Both the position numbers and the translations under genes were made by a program. A stretch of DNA of 64,000 bases, taken from NCBI RefSeq assembly GCF_002192455.1, contig NZ_CP021744.1:7588501-7652500 (forward strand), written 5' to 3'. Below are positions 39,969-47,733 of the stretch, piece after piece; within the stretch, counting starts at the first letter, position 1; each line of letters starts with the position of its first letter. Source of the stretch: Streptomyces albireticuli (GTDB lineage: Bacteria > Actinomycetota > Actinomycetes > Streptomycetales > Streptomycetaceae). The notes under the pieces were generated by a model that saw only the letters and a list, made by a program, of their open reading frames with translations, did no database searches and was not told the DNA's origin.

Positions 39969-40739
39969 TCAGCCCGCCATGGCGCTGATGCCGCCGTCGA
40001 TGACGAAGTCGGCGCCGTTGATGTAGGCCGCGTCGTCGGAGGCGAGGAACGCCGCGAGTCTGGCCACCTCTTCGGGCTCGCCCACCCGCCCGGCCGGGAT
40101 CTTCTTCAGCAGGGCGGGTACGCCGCTGCCCGGGTCGTCGATGTGGGGTGCCGTGGCGCGGGTGCGGATCAGCCCGGGGCTGATGGAGTTGACGCGGATG
40201 CCGTGCGCGGCCCCGGCGCCGCACAGGTGGCGGGTCAGCGCGAGGACACCGCCCTTCGCCGCGCCGTGCGCGGCCTGTTGCACGAACAGCGCGCCGCGGG
40301 AGCCGGAGATGGACGCGACGTTGAGGACGACGCCACCGCCCTGGCCGACCAGGTGCGGCCAGGCGAGCTGGGTGCACAGGTACACCAGGTCGAGTTCGTT
40401 GCGGATGGTGTGGTGCCAGTCCTCCGGCCCCAGCCGGTCGAACGGGGCGTTGCGCAGCGACGAGGCGTTGTTGCACAGGACGTCGAAGCGGCCGTACTCG
40501 GCCAGCGCGAAGTCGATCCAGGCCCGGGCCCCGTCCCTGGCCGACAGGTCGACCGGGGACAGCGAGACCATGTCGCCGCCCGCCTCCTTGACCAGACGGA
40601 CGGTCTCGTCGGCGGTTTCGGGGTTGCGCCCGCAGCCGACGACCCGGGCCCCCTCCCTGGCGAACTCCAGTGCCGCCGCCCTGCCGATCCCGGTGCTGGA
40701 TCCGCTGATCAGGACGGTCTTGCGGTCAAGTCGGCCCAC
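39969..40739 (-). CDS. Short-chain dehydrogenase/reductase with His in place of catalytic Tyr
   Basis: 256 residues from GTG 40739, preceded by AAGGA; the start lies inside the end of the upstream monooxygenase gene (31-base overlap). The NAD(P) motif SGSSTGIGRAAALEF, CNNAS and the Ser in NVASISGS are present, and the C-terminal SPGLIRT and DGG are typical. The YxxxK pair reads HGAAK: the His codon is 40266-40268, exactly 13 residues after the catalytic Ser, where Tyr belongs. By operon context it would be the beta-ketoacyl-ACP reductase, but the missing Tyr leaves activity in doubt. Confidence 0.87.
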   Translation of the reverse strand: MGRLDRKTVLISGSSTGIGRAAALEFAREGARVVGCGRNPETADETVRLVKEAGGDMVSLSPVDLSARDGARAWIDFALAEYGRFDVLCNNASSLRNAPFDRLGPEDWHHTIRNELDLVYLCTQLAWPHLVGQGGGVVLNVASISGSRGALFVQQAAHGAAKGGVLALTRHLCGAGAAHGIRVNSISPGLIRTRATAPHIDDPGSGVPALLKKIPAGRVGEPEEVARLAAFLASDDAAYINGADFVIDGGISAMAG

Positions 40740-42024
40740 TGTGGTGTCCTTGAGGTGCCGGCCTCCGCGGAGGCGGAGGAGGGGATGGAGGCGGAGCCGC
40801 CCGGCGGCGTGGAACGCACCTCGGCGAGGAAGGCGGCCGTCCGCTCGGGCGCGGCGATGCTGTGCCACATGGCCGGCGGGTCGTCGAAGTTGGTGGCGAA
40901 GGCCGCGGCCACCGCGGGATCGGCGTCCGCCGCCCGGAAGAGCTCCAGGAGCTGGGGGTGGGCGGGCGCAGGAAGGCGGCCGTCCACTCCACGACGCTCT
41001 CCGCGAAGGGACGCATCCGTTCCTCGGCGGCCCGGCAGAAGGCGTCGTCGAAGGGCGGCCCGGCGGCGATCGCCTCGGCGATCTCCAGGGCGCAGTGGGA
41101 GCCCAGGTTGGCGCCCTGCGCGGTGATGGGGTCGTTGACGATCCAGGCGTCGCCCACCGCGAGCGCGTAGGTGGTGTCGGTCAGGGGCCGCCAGGCCCGG
41201 CGCACCACCGGGGTGACCCCGCCCTGCACCAGGTCGGCGGGCCGGTTCAGGCCGAAGGCCCGCTCGTCGACGCGCTCGCGCAGATCGGGCACGTAGCGGT
41301 GGAGCGCGTCGAGCACGACGGAGTGGAAGCGCCCCGGATCGGCGTCGTCGTAGGGGGTGCGGCAGAGCGGGTCGAGGGGGCCGCCGGGGACGGCCTCCAG
41401 GCCCAGTACGTCGACGTGACCGTCCGCGCAGTGGAACGGCATGCGCAGGACCTCGCCGACACCCGGCATGACGTGGAACTCGATGCTGTGGGGGACGGCT
41501 TCGCCGATGCCCCGGTACAGCCCGCCGCACAACACCCGCTGCGGGGCGTCGAACGGGGAGCGCTCGGGGTCCCGGGGGAACAGCTCCCCGGCCGCCCGGC
41601 CACCCGCGACGACGACCAGGTCGTGGTCGGCGGCGGCGTCGTGCGCCGTGCGGGCGGTGAGCTGCGTGACGAGGTGCCGGCCGCCGCGCGCGAGGTACTC
41701 CTCCACCAGCGCGGGCAGGTAGAGCCGGAAGTCGACCATGCTGTACGCGGGGTCCGGGTCGGCGCGGAAGGTCAGCGGCTCGGGGCCGTGCACCGTGACC
41801 GTCCGGGCCTCGGCCAGCGTGTCGGGCGACGCCCAGAGGTCGAGGCCGAGCAGCTCCTCGCGGTGCCGGGTGCTGCCCGAGCGCGCGACGAAGTTGAGCG
41901 CCCGGCCGTTGCGCACGGCCTCCGGCGACTTGGCCCCGAAGAGGGTGACGTCGATGTCCAGTTGCTGGAGCCGCAGCGCGAGGTGGAGGCCGGAGATGCC
42001 GTCACCGATGATGGCGATCCTCAT
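40709..42024 (-). pseudogene. Styrene-monooxygenase (StyA)-like FAD enzyme, apparent C-terminal frameshift
   Basis: The N-terminal 350 residues read cleanly: GDGISGLHLALRLQ (FAD site), DFRLYLPALVEEYL, SPFDAPQRVLCGGLYRGI and a second FAD motif around VGDAWIVNDPITAQGAN. The SPFxxPQRxLCxGL stretch is a StyA/indole-monooxygenase hallmark. After WTAAFL the frame turns to nonsense, while another frame continues with LLELFRAADADP, FATNFDDPPAMWHS and APERTAAFL, again StyA-like, to the stop at 40709. One missing G (plus strand) in the run at 40964-40966 explains this. The repaired product is about 438 residues. StyA enzymes epoxidise vinyl-arenes using FADH2 from a separate reductase. The start overlaps the ligase stop (ATGA). 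A sequencing error is likely, because the surrounding operon is intact. Confidence 0.8.
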
Positions 42025-43124
42025 GGGGTGACCGCCCGTCGGTCGGTGATCCGCCGGGGTTTGCCGGTGTCGCTGCGGTCGATGGCGTCCACGATCGTGA
42101 TCCGCCCGACGGTGACGCCGAGCTTCCGCAGCGTCTCCGCCGTCCGCCGGTGCACGAGCTGCGGCTCGCGCGGTGCCGCGACGAGCAGTTCGACGTGCTC
42201 GCCGCGGATCCGGTCGGTGACGGGCACACAGGTGAGGTCGGCGCAGGGGAGGGCGGCGCGCAGCCGCTCCTCGACCAGGTCGAGGTCGATCCTGCGGCCG
42301 TTGACCTTGATCAGCCGGTGCCGCCGGCCGTGGAAGTGGAAGCTGCGGTCGTCCAGCCGCTGGACGTAGTCGTCGGTGGTCCACTTCGTCATGGGGCGGC
42401 CTTCCGGGGTGAGGGCGAGCCGGGGGCTGGTCACCCCGAGCCGGGCGTCGGCGGGGTCGCCGGTGAAGCGGACGTCGTCCATCAGGGTCCATGGGGAAGG
42501 GCCGGCGGCCTGCTCGCGATAGGCGATGGCGCCGGTCTCGGTCGACCCGAAGAGCTCGATCAGCCGGACCCCGCCGGGTCCGGAGGCCGCGATGAACTCC
42601 CCGGCGGTCGAGGGCAGCGTGGCGGTGCTGTGCAGCACGGTGACGTGCTCGCGCCGGCCGAGCACCGACTGGTCGCGGAGCAGGACGGGGAAGGCCCACG
42701 GGATGGCCACGACCAGCCAGCGGTCCTCGTCGATGGCCGGTGTCGGCAGCCCGTAACGCGGCCAGTAGCACAGCGGGAGGCCGAGCACGGCGGGCAGCAG
42801 CGCGGTGGCGATGAGGCCGTAGAGGTGGGTGGGGGGAGCGAAGGACAGGATCGCCCGGGGACGGTCGGCACGGACCAGGTCGGCCAGCATCCCGGCCTCG
42901 GTCCACAGCTGCCGTCCGCTGTGGCACCAGGGGGCGGCCGGCCCCGTGCTGCCGGAGGTGCACAGCTCGATCACCTCCGGCAGCGCCTTCACCACCAGCT
43001 CCTCGGCGGCCTCCCGCCCGAGCCGGTCCCATCGGGTGACCGTCGGCCCCAGCGGGCCGGCCGGCCCGGCACCCAGGCTGCGGGTGAGGAGTTCCAGGGG
43101 TGCCAGCTCCTGATAACTCCCCAT
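42021..43124 (-). CDS. Short AMP-dependent acyl ligase (ANL superfamily)
   Basis: 367 residues from ATG 43124 (GAGGGA five bases upstream; a GTG at 43127 is less well placed). Adenylation motifs run in order: CTSGSTGPAAPW, FGSTETGAIAYRE, TTDDYV, GRRHRLIKVNGRRIDLDLVEERL (seen in part) and a C-terminal Lys in SDTGKP. It lacks about 100-150 residues at the N-terminus compared with typical 4-coumarate:CoA ligases. Short ligases of this kind occur in aryl-polyene clusters (known). It is coupled by overlapping start/stop codons to the KS fusion upstream and the StyA-like gene downstream, so it most likely activates the aryl acid made by the ammonia-lyase for loading onto the ACP. Confidence 0.85.
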   Translation of the reverse strand: MGSYQELAPLELLTRSLGAGPAGPLGPTVTRWDRLGREAAEELVVKALPEVIELCTSGSTGPAAPWCHSGRQLWTEAGMLADLVRADRPRAILSFAPPTHLYGLIATALLPAVLGLPLCYWPRYGLPTPAIDEDRWLVVAIPWAFPVLLRDQSVLGRREHVTVLHSTATLPSTAGEFIAASGPGGVRLIELFGSTETGAIAYREQAAGPSPWTLMDDVRFTGDPADARLGVTSPRLALTPEGRPMTKWTTDDYVQRLDDRSFHFHGRRHRLIKVNGRRIDLDLVEERLRAALPCADLTCVPVTDRIRGEHVELLVAAPREPQLVHRRTAETLRKLGVTVGRITIVDAIDRSDTGKPRRITDRRAVTP

Positions 43125-45463
43125 CACGGTCCCTCACCGGCCGGTCCGACGACGGCGGCCGCGTACGTACCACCCCAGCTGGCGGCGGTCACCAGGGCCC
43201 GGCGGCGGCCACCGGCGGGCCCGGCCGACAGATAGGCGTGCGCGCCGGGCAGCGGATCGGACGGTTCGGCCAGGTGCGGCAGCAGACCGCCGCCGCAGCC
43301 GTCGAGAGCGGCGATCAGGGACAGCAGGGCGCCGGCCGACTGACAGTGCCCGGTCGCCCCGGCGACGGCGGTGAGCCTGGTGCCGGCCGACTTGAGGCAG
43401 GACGTGAGCGCGGTGAGTTCGGCGTCGTCCACGACGGGAACGCCCCGGGCGGCGCCGTAGACGTCGACGGCCTCGGTGACCCGTGCGCCCGCCCTGTCCG
43501 GAGCGGATTCGTCCAGCGCCCGGCGCATGGCCCGGGACCACGACTCGGCGCACAGCGGGGCGTCCTCCGTCCGGCCGGGGCCCGAGGACACGGAGTGTCC
43601 GAGCAGGGTGCCGAGCTCGGTGGCACCCCTGGCGCGGGCGTGCTCGGAGGCCTCCAGGACCACGGCCGCCGCTCCGGCCGAGACGGACCCCGGGGCGGCG
43701 GTCCGGGAGTACGGCCGGCACGCACCGGGGCCGTGCAGGCCGTAGCGGCCGTAGGCCCCCGCGAGCGTGTCGGTGACGTCGTCGGCCGCGACCACGATGA
43801 CGGCGTCGGCCTGCCCCTGGCGGATCAGGTCGGCCGCGTGGCCCAGCGCGATCAGCCCCGAGGCGTCGCCGGTGGAGACGGCCGCCAGCGGGCCGCCCAG
43901 CCCCAGCTCCAGCGTGGCGTAACCCGCCGTCACACTGGAGACGATGTTCGGGGCGTGCACGGCGCTGATGTACTCCGGTCCCTCCCGTTCGACGGTCTCG
44001 TTCATCTGTTCCACGGTGCCGATCGGGCCGGCGGCGGTCGCCAGCACGATGCCGACCCGGGTGCCGTCCCGCAGGCCCGCGTCGTCCCACGCCATGCGCG
44101 CGGCGGCCACGGTCATGGCGCCGAGGCCGTCGAGCCGCGGACGGAACTTCGGGTCGATGAAATCCTTGAAGGAGTCGTGGAGGTCACGGGCGGAACGGAA
44201 GCCGTCCGGCGCCCCTCCGGGCCGCTCCCGGCGCAGCGCCGCGAGGAACGGGCGCCGCCCGGTGGCCAGCCCCGAGACCACCCCGGCACCGGTGAACGAC
44301 AGGCTTCTCCGGGGCCGGTCCTGCGGCTCCCCGCCGCTCCGGCCCAGGACCAGCGAGCAGCAGGCCCCGCCGAAGGCGATCGAATTGGACAGCGCGACCT
44401 CGATCCCGGCCCGCCGCGCGGTCCCGGGCACGACGTCCCAGGGCGGTGTGCCCTCGGCGTTGGCCGTCGGCGGGAGGAGACCGTCCCGCAGGGCCAGCGT
44501 GGTCAGCACCGCCTCCAGCGCCCCGCAGGCCCCCAGCGTGTGCCCCACCTGGGGTTTGGAGCTGCTCATCGGCGGGGGGTTCGGCCCGGTGAAGACGGCC
44601 CGCATCGCGTTGAGCTCGGCGGTGTCGTTCGCGCGGGTGCCCGTGCCGTGACCGTTGACGTAGCCGACCTCGTCCGGAGCGAGGCCCGCGCGGCCCAGTG
44701 CGCCGAACATGGCGGTCCGCAGCCCGGAGCCGTCCGGCGGCGGGGCGGTGATGTGGTAGGCGTCGCTGGTCAGGCCGTAGCCCCGGACATAGGAGAGGAT
44801 CGGCACGCCGCGCGCCCGCGCGGACCGCTCCGACTCCAGGACCAGGAACGCCACCGCCTCCCCGAGGTTCAGCCCGCTGCTGCGGGCGTAGGGCGCGGAC
44901 GGCGCGGAGTCGATCGACTTCCAGCTGGCGAACGTGGCGACAGTGGTGATGTTGAGCGCCTCGTAACCGCCCACCAGCATGACCGTGGCGCGCCCGGTGG
45001 CCACCGCGTCGTAGGCGTAGCCGATGGCGTTCGCGCTGGCGATGCACCCGGTGGCGAAGACCGCCTTGGGCCCCCGGCCGCCGAGCGCGGCGCCGAGCCG
45101 GTCGGCGCAGGTGTGCGCCGGGTGCCGGGCGGGCGCCGAGCCGTCCTCGGCCGCCCGCCGGTAGTGCGTCCAGAGTTCCTCGGAGCCGGAGTTGGTCCCG
45201 AGGGCGATGCCGATCTCGTACGGGTCGAGGGAGTCCGGGTCGAGCGCGGCGTGCCGCAGCGCACCGAGGCCCGCGCGCTCCACCAGGAGCGCGGCGGCGG
45301 GGGCGTCGGGAAGCCGCGCGGCGAAGACGTCCGCGAGGTCGGAGCAGCGTCCGACGGCCGAGGAGCCGGCGCACACGGCCTGCCAGACCTCCTCGGTCCC
45401 GACGCCCAGCCCGGAGGCCAGGTACACCCCGGTGACGGCGACCCGTCGGGGGGTCTCGCTCAT
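43124..45463 (-). CDS. Fused ketosynthase / chain-length-factor-like protein
   Basis: 779 residues, twice the size of a FabF-type KS. The first half (to about residue 400) has a full Cys-His-His set: TGCIASAN (Cys codon 45044-45046), NGHGTGTRANDT and KPQVGHTLGACG, plus GLNLGEAVAFLVLE, a form seen in KS of aryl-polyene type systems. The second half is KS-like but degenerate: Asp replaces Cys in STGDASGL (codon 43865-43867), the HGTGT region reads VYGAARG, and only one His (ATGHCQSAG) is kept. So it is a KS with a CLF-like partner in a single chain; these are normally separate proteins. It should condense ACP-bound aryl-acyl starter with malonyl-ACP. Start and stop codons overlap both neighbours by one to four bases. 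Confidence 0.87.
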   Translation of the reverse strand: MSETPRRVAVTGVYLASGLGVGTEEVWQAVCAGSSAVGRCSDLADVFAARLPDAPAAALLVERAGLGALRHAALDPDSLDPYEIGIALGTNSGSEELWTHYRRAAEDGSAPARHPAHTCADRLGAALGGRGPKAVFATGCIASANAIGYAYDAVATGRATVMLVGGYEALNITTVATFASWKSIDSAPSAPYARSSGLNLGEAVAFLVLESERSARARGVPILSYVRGYGLTSDAYHITAPPPDGSGLRTAMFGALGRAGLAPDEVGYVNGHGTGTRANDTAELNAMRAVFTGPNPPPMSSSKPQVGHTLGACGALEAVLTTLALRDGLLPPTANAEGTPPWDVVPGTARRAGIEVALSNSIAFGGACCSLVLGRSGGEPQDRPRRSLSFTGAGVVSGLATGRRPFLAALRRERPGGAPDGFRSARDLHDSFKDFIDPKFRPRLDGLGAMTVAAARMAWDDAGLRDGTRVGIVLATAAGPIGTVEQMNETVEREGPEYISAVHAPNIVSSVTAGYATLELGLGGPLAAVSTGDASGLIALGHAADLIRQGQADAVIVVAADDVTDTLAGAYGRYGLHGPGACRPYSRTAAPGSVSAGAAAVVLEASEHARARGATELGTLLGHSVSSGPGRTEDAPLCAESWSRAMRRALDESAPDRAGARVTEAVDVYGAARGVPVVDDAELTALTSCLKSAGTRLTAVAGATGHCQSAGALLSLIAALDGCGGGLLPHLAEPSDPLPGAHAYLSAGPAGGRRRALVTAASWGGTYAAAVVGPAGEGP

Positions 45464-45759
45464 CCGTCACCGCCCTCGGCCGCACCGGCGTCGGCGGGTG
45501 TGCGGACGGGGCCGGACTCCACGACCATGGCCATGATGGTGTCGATGCTCATCAGGTGGTCCGGGTCGACGGGGCGCGGCGCCAGGCGGAACGCCCGCTC
45601 CACACGGGTGAGCACTTCCAGCTGCGCCAGGCTGTCGTAGATCGCGTCCGGCAGTTCGTCCAGGGGCCGGTCGCGGGGCCACTCCGCCGCCGAGGTGTTG
45701 AGCACGGCCCCGACCGTGTCGCGGACGACGCGTTCTGCGTCGGGCAGGTCAGTGGACAC
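45460..45759 (-). CDS. Acyl carrier protein
   Basis: 99 residues from GTG 45759 (GGAGG four bases upstream). The phosphopantetheine site is IYDSLAQLEVL, with helices before and after as in discrete ACPs; the C-terminal 20 residues are Ala/Gly/Glu-rich and probably unstructured. It overlaps the ammonia-lyase end by 11 bases and the KS fusion start by 4 (ATGA). It is the likely carrier for the aryl starter and the growing chain. Confidence 0.88.
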   Translation of the reverse strand: MSTDLPDAERVVRDTVGAVLNTSAAEWPRDRPLDELPDAIYDSLAQLEVLTRVERAFRLAPRPVDPDHLMSIDTIMAMVVESGPVRTPADAGAAEGGDG

Positions 45760-47434
45760 AGTACCTCCGCGGTTGTTCGGGCAACTGGCTCTCCACGTCG
45801 GCGCCGGCGGCCCTGAGCGCCGCGGTGACCTCCCCGGACCTGATCAGGTCGACGAGCCCGGCCAGGTCTTTGTCGAGCCGGCGGTCCTGGTCGACGAAGG
45901 GGACCGCGGTGCGCACCACGTCATAGGCCGCCCGGGTCGCGGGCGCCATGCGGTCGCCGCCCCGGAGGTCCACGGCCTGGCACAGCGCGGCCAGGTCGAT
46001 GGCCGCGATGTTCTGCACCAGCTCGACGATCCGCCACGCGTCGCGGGCCGCGATGGACGCCATGCTCACCTTGTCCTGGTTGTGGGACTCCGTCGAGCGG
46101 GAGAAGGCCGTCGCCGGGGCGCTGTTCTTCAGGGCCTCGGCGGCCAGCGAGGAGGAGGCGATCTGCGCGGCCTTGAAGCCGTGGTGGAGCCCGGAGTCGT
46201 AGTCCGCGCCGTCCGTCGGACGGACGAGGTTCGCCGTCAGGCCCTGGTTGCTCTTCTCGTCGACCACCAGCGCGACCTGCCGGTCCAGCAGGTCCCCGAG
46301 GCTGGCGACGGCGAGCTTGAGGCCGTCCATCGCCTGCCCGATGTGACCGCCGTAGAAGTTGCCTCCGTGGTGGACCTCTCCGGTCTCGGGGTCGAACAGG
46401 GGGTTGTCGTTGGTGGAGTTGATCTCGGTGTCGACCCAGTCGGTGACCCAGCTCAGGGTGTCGTTGAGGACCCCTGTCACGTGGGGCGCGCAGCGTACGG
46501 AGTAGCGGTCCTGGAGACCCGTACGCAGCATCTGGTAACTGGCGCCCTTGAGCCGGGGGTTGGCGGTGACCCTGTCCCGGTGCTCGATGGCGAGGTTCGA
46601 GCCCTTCAGCAGGTGATGGATCCTCGCCGCGCTGGTCCGCTGCCCCGGGTGCGGTTTGTGCGTGTGGAGGAACGGCTCGAAGGGCCCGGCGCTGGCCTGG
46701 AGGGCCTCGACCGCGAACGCCGTGCACAGGTCCGCGATCGCGGACAGGTCACGCGCGGCGCGGACGGCGGCGACCGCGTAGCCACTCATGAAGGAGGTGC
46801 CGTTGATGAGCGCGAGCCCCTCCTTCGGCGCGAGCTCCACCGGCGTGAGCCCGGCGTCGTGCAGCGCGGAGGCGGCGGAGCGCGTCGTGCCCCGGTGCAG
46901 CACCGTGCCGTTGCCGGTGAGCATGTCGGCGAGATAGGCCAGCGGGACGAGGTCACCACTGGCGCCGACGGAGCCCCGCTCCGGGATCAGCGGCAGGATG
47001 TCCTCGCGCAGGCAGTCCGCCAGGAGCTGCACCAGGGACACCCGCACCCCGGAGTACCCGCGGGCCAGGCAGTTGGCCCGGATCAGCATGGTCGCCCGGG
47101 TCACCTCGGGCGGCGCCGGATCGCCGCTGCCGGCCAGATGGCCCGAGATGAGATTGCGTTGCAGAGTGGCCGCCTTCGCCGGCCCGATGTGCCGCCCGCA
47201 GCTGTCGCCGAACCCGGTGGTCACGCCGTAGACCGGCTGACCGGAGGCGACGAGCGCGTCCTTGGCCCGCTGGGCGGCGGCCATGCGCGCGCAGGCGTCG
47301 CCGTCGAGGCGGATTTCCCATTTCTCAGGGCGCCGCGCGAAGTCCGCGACTTCTTCGGCGCGCAATGCATCTGATCCCAGTACCAGGGCCGTGCTGGTTT
47401 CCTCGGCCTGCGGCACTGTACGTGTAAGCGCCAA
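45749..47434 (-). CDS. MIO-containing aromatic amino acid ammonia-lyase (TAL/PAL/HAL family)
   Basis: 561 residues from TTG 47434, chosen because GAGGGGG stands 6 bases upstream; open frame continues to 47578 but without such a site. YGVTTGFGDS and the Ala-Ser-Gly triad that cyclises to MIO (GSVGASGDLVPLAYLA, near 46965) are intact, as are INGTSFMSG and STNDNPLFDPETG. The pair that tunes substrate choice reads Gly-His (LISGHLAG), unlike the His-Leu of Rhodobacter TAL and nearer to the Ser-His of histidine ammonia-lyases, so tyrosine, phenylalanine or histidine cannot be picked from this alone. First gene of the operon; with the HpaB-type hydroxylase, tyrosine to p-coumarate is the favoured reaction (inference). 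An aminomutase of the same fold is the alternative. Confidence 0.88.
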   Translation of the reverse strand: MALTRTVPQAEETSTALVLGSDALRAEEVADFARRPEKWEIRLDGDACARMAAAQRAKDALVASGQPVYGVTTGFGDSCGRHIGPAKAATLQRNLISGHLAGSGDPAPPEVTRATMLIRANCLARGYSGVRVSLVQLLADCLREDILPLIPERGSVGASGDLVPLAYLADMLTGNGTVLHRGTTRSAASALHDAGLTPVELAPKEGLALINGTSFMSGYAVAAVRAARDLSAIADLCTAFAVEALQASAGPFEPFLHTHKPHPGQRTSAARIHHLLKGSNLAIEHRDRVTANPRLKGASYQMLRTGLQDRYSVRCAPHVTGVLNDTLSWVTDWVDTEINSTNDNPLFDPETGEVHHGGNFYGGHIGQAMDGLKLAVASLGDLLDRQVALVVDEKSNQGLTANLVRPTDGADYDSGLHHGFKAAQIASSSLAAEALKNSAPATAFSRSTESHNQDKVSMASIAARDAWRIVELVQNIAAIDLAALCQAVDLRGGDRMAPATRAAYDVVRTAVPFVDQDRRLDKDLAGLVDLIRSGEVTAALRAAGADVESQLPEQPRRYCVH

Positions 47435-47733
47435 CGGAGACCCCCTCGTTCGTGGTTTCCCACCCACAACGATCGTAGGCTGCTGTCCCATCCATGAATA
47501 CGGGGTCGCGCGATATGGACCCGAACGGGGCATCTGTATGCCAATACGACGGCCTCGCTGCCAGCGGAAATGTGGCACGCCGTCATCCGACGCGTCCCTG
47601 ATGTTTACGGAGATGAATGCCTCCTGAAATTTCTGGGATTACCCGATCGGCCGAACGGCGGTACTCCGAAATCCCCCGCGAGCGGGGTTAGCATCGCAGC
47701 TCGGCCGCCGGGCGACGCGAGGGAGCACATGAC
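47435..47733. promoter_or_regulatory. Divergent promoter region of the aryl operon and a secreted-protein gene
   Basis: About 300 bases of lower GC content with no gene. On the minus strand TACGAT at 47472-47477 is a good -10, with TATTCA 17 bases before it as a weak -35; the leader to the TTG start would be about 30 bases. On the plus strand TAGCAT (47689-47694) is a possible -10 for the secreted-protein gene. A near-palindrome GGGATTACCC (47635-47644) could be an operator. No regulator gene lies next to the operon. Confidence 0.4.

Noticed and set aside
38296-47434. Enediyne-type beta-tyrosine pathway (MIO aminomutase plus SgcC-like hydroxylase)
   Set aside because: There is no enediyne PKS, no NRPS-type condensation enzyme, and the carrier, ligase and KS fusion fit aryl-primed chain extension better. 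An aminomutase reading of the MIO enzyme remains possible but is not favoured.
47635-47644. GGGATTACCC as a PimM box before the secreted-protein gene
   Set aside because: Only about 11 of 16 positions agree and the outer arms are missing; noted as a possible operator only.
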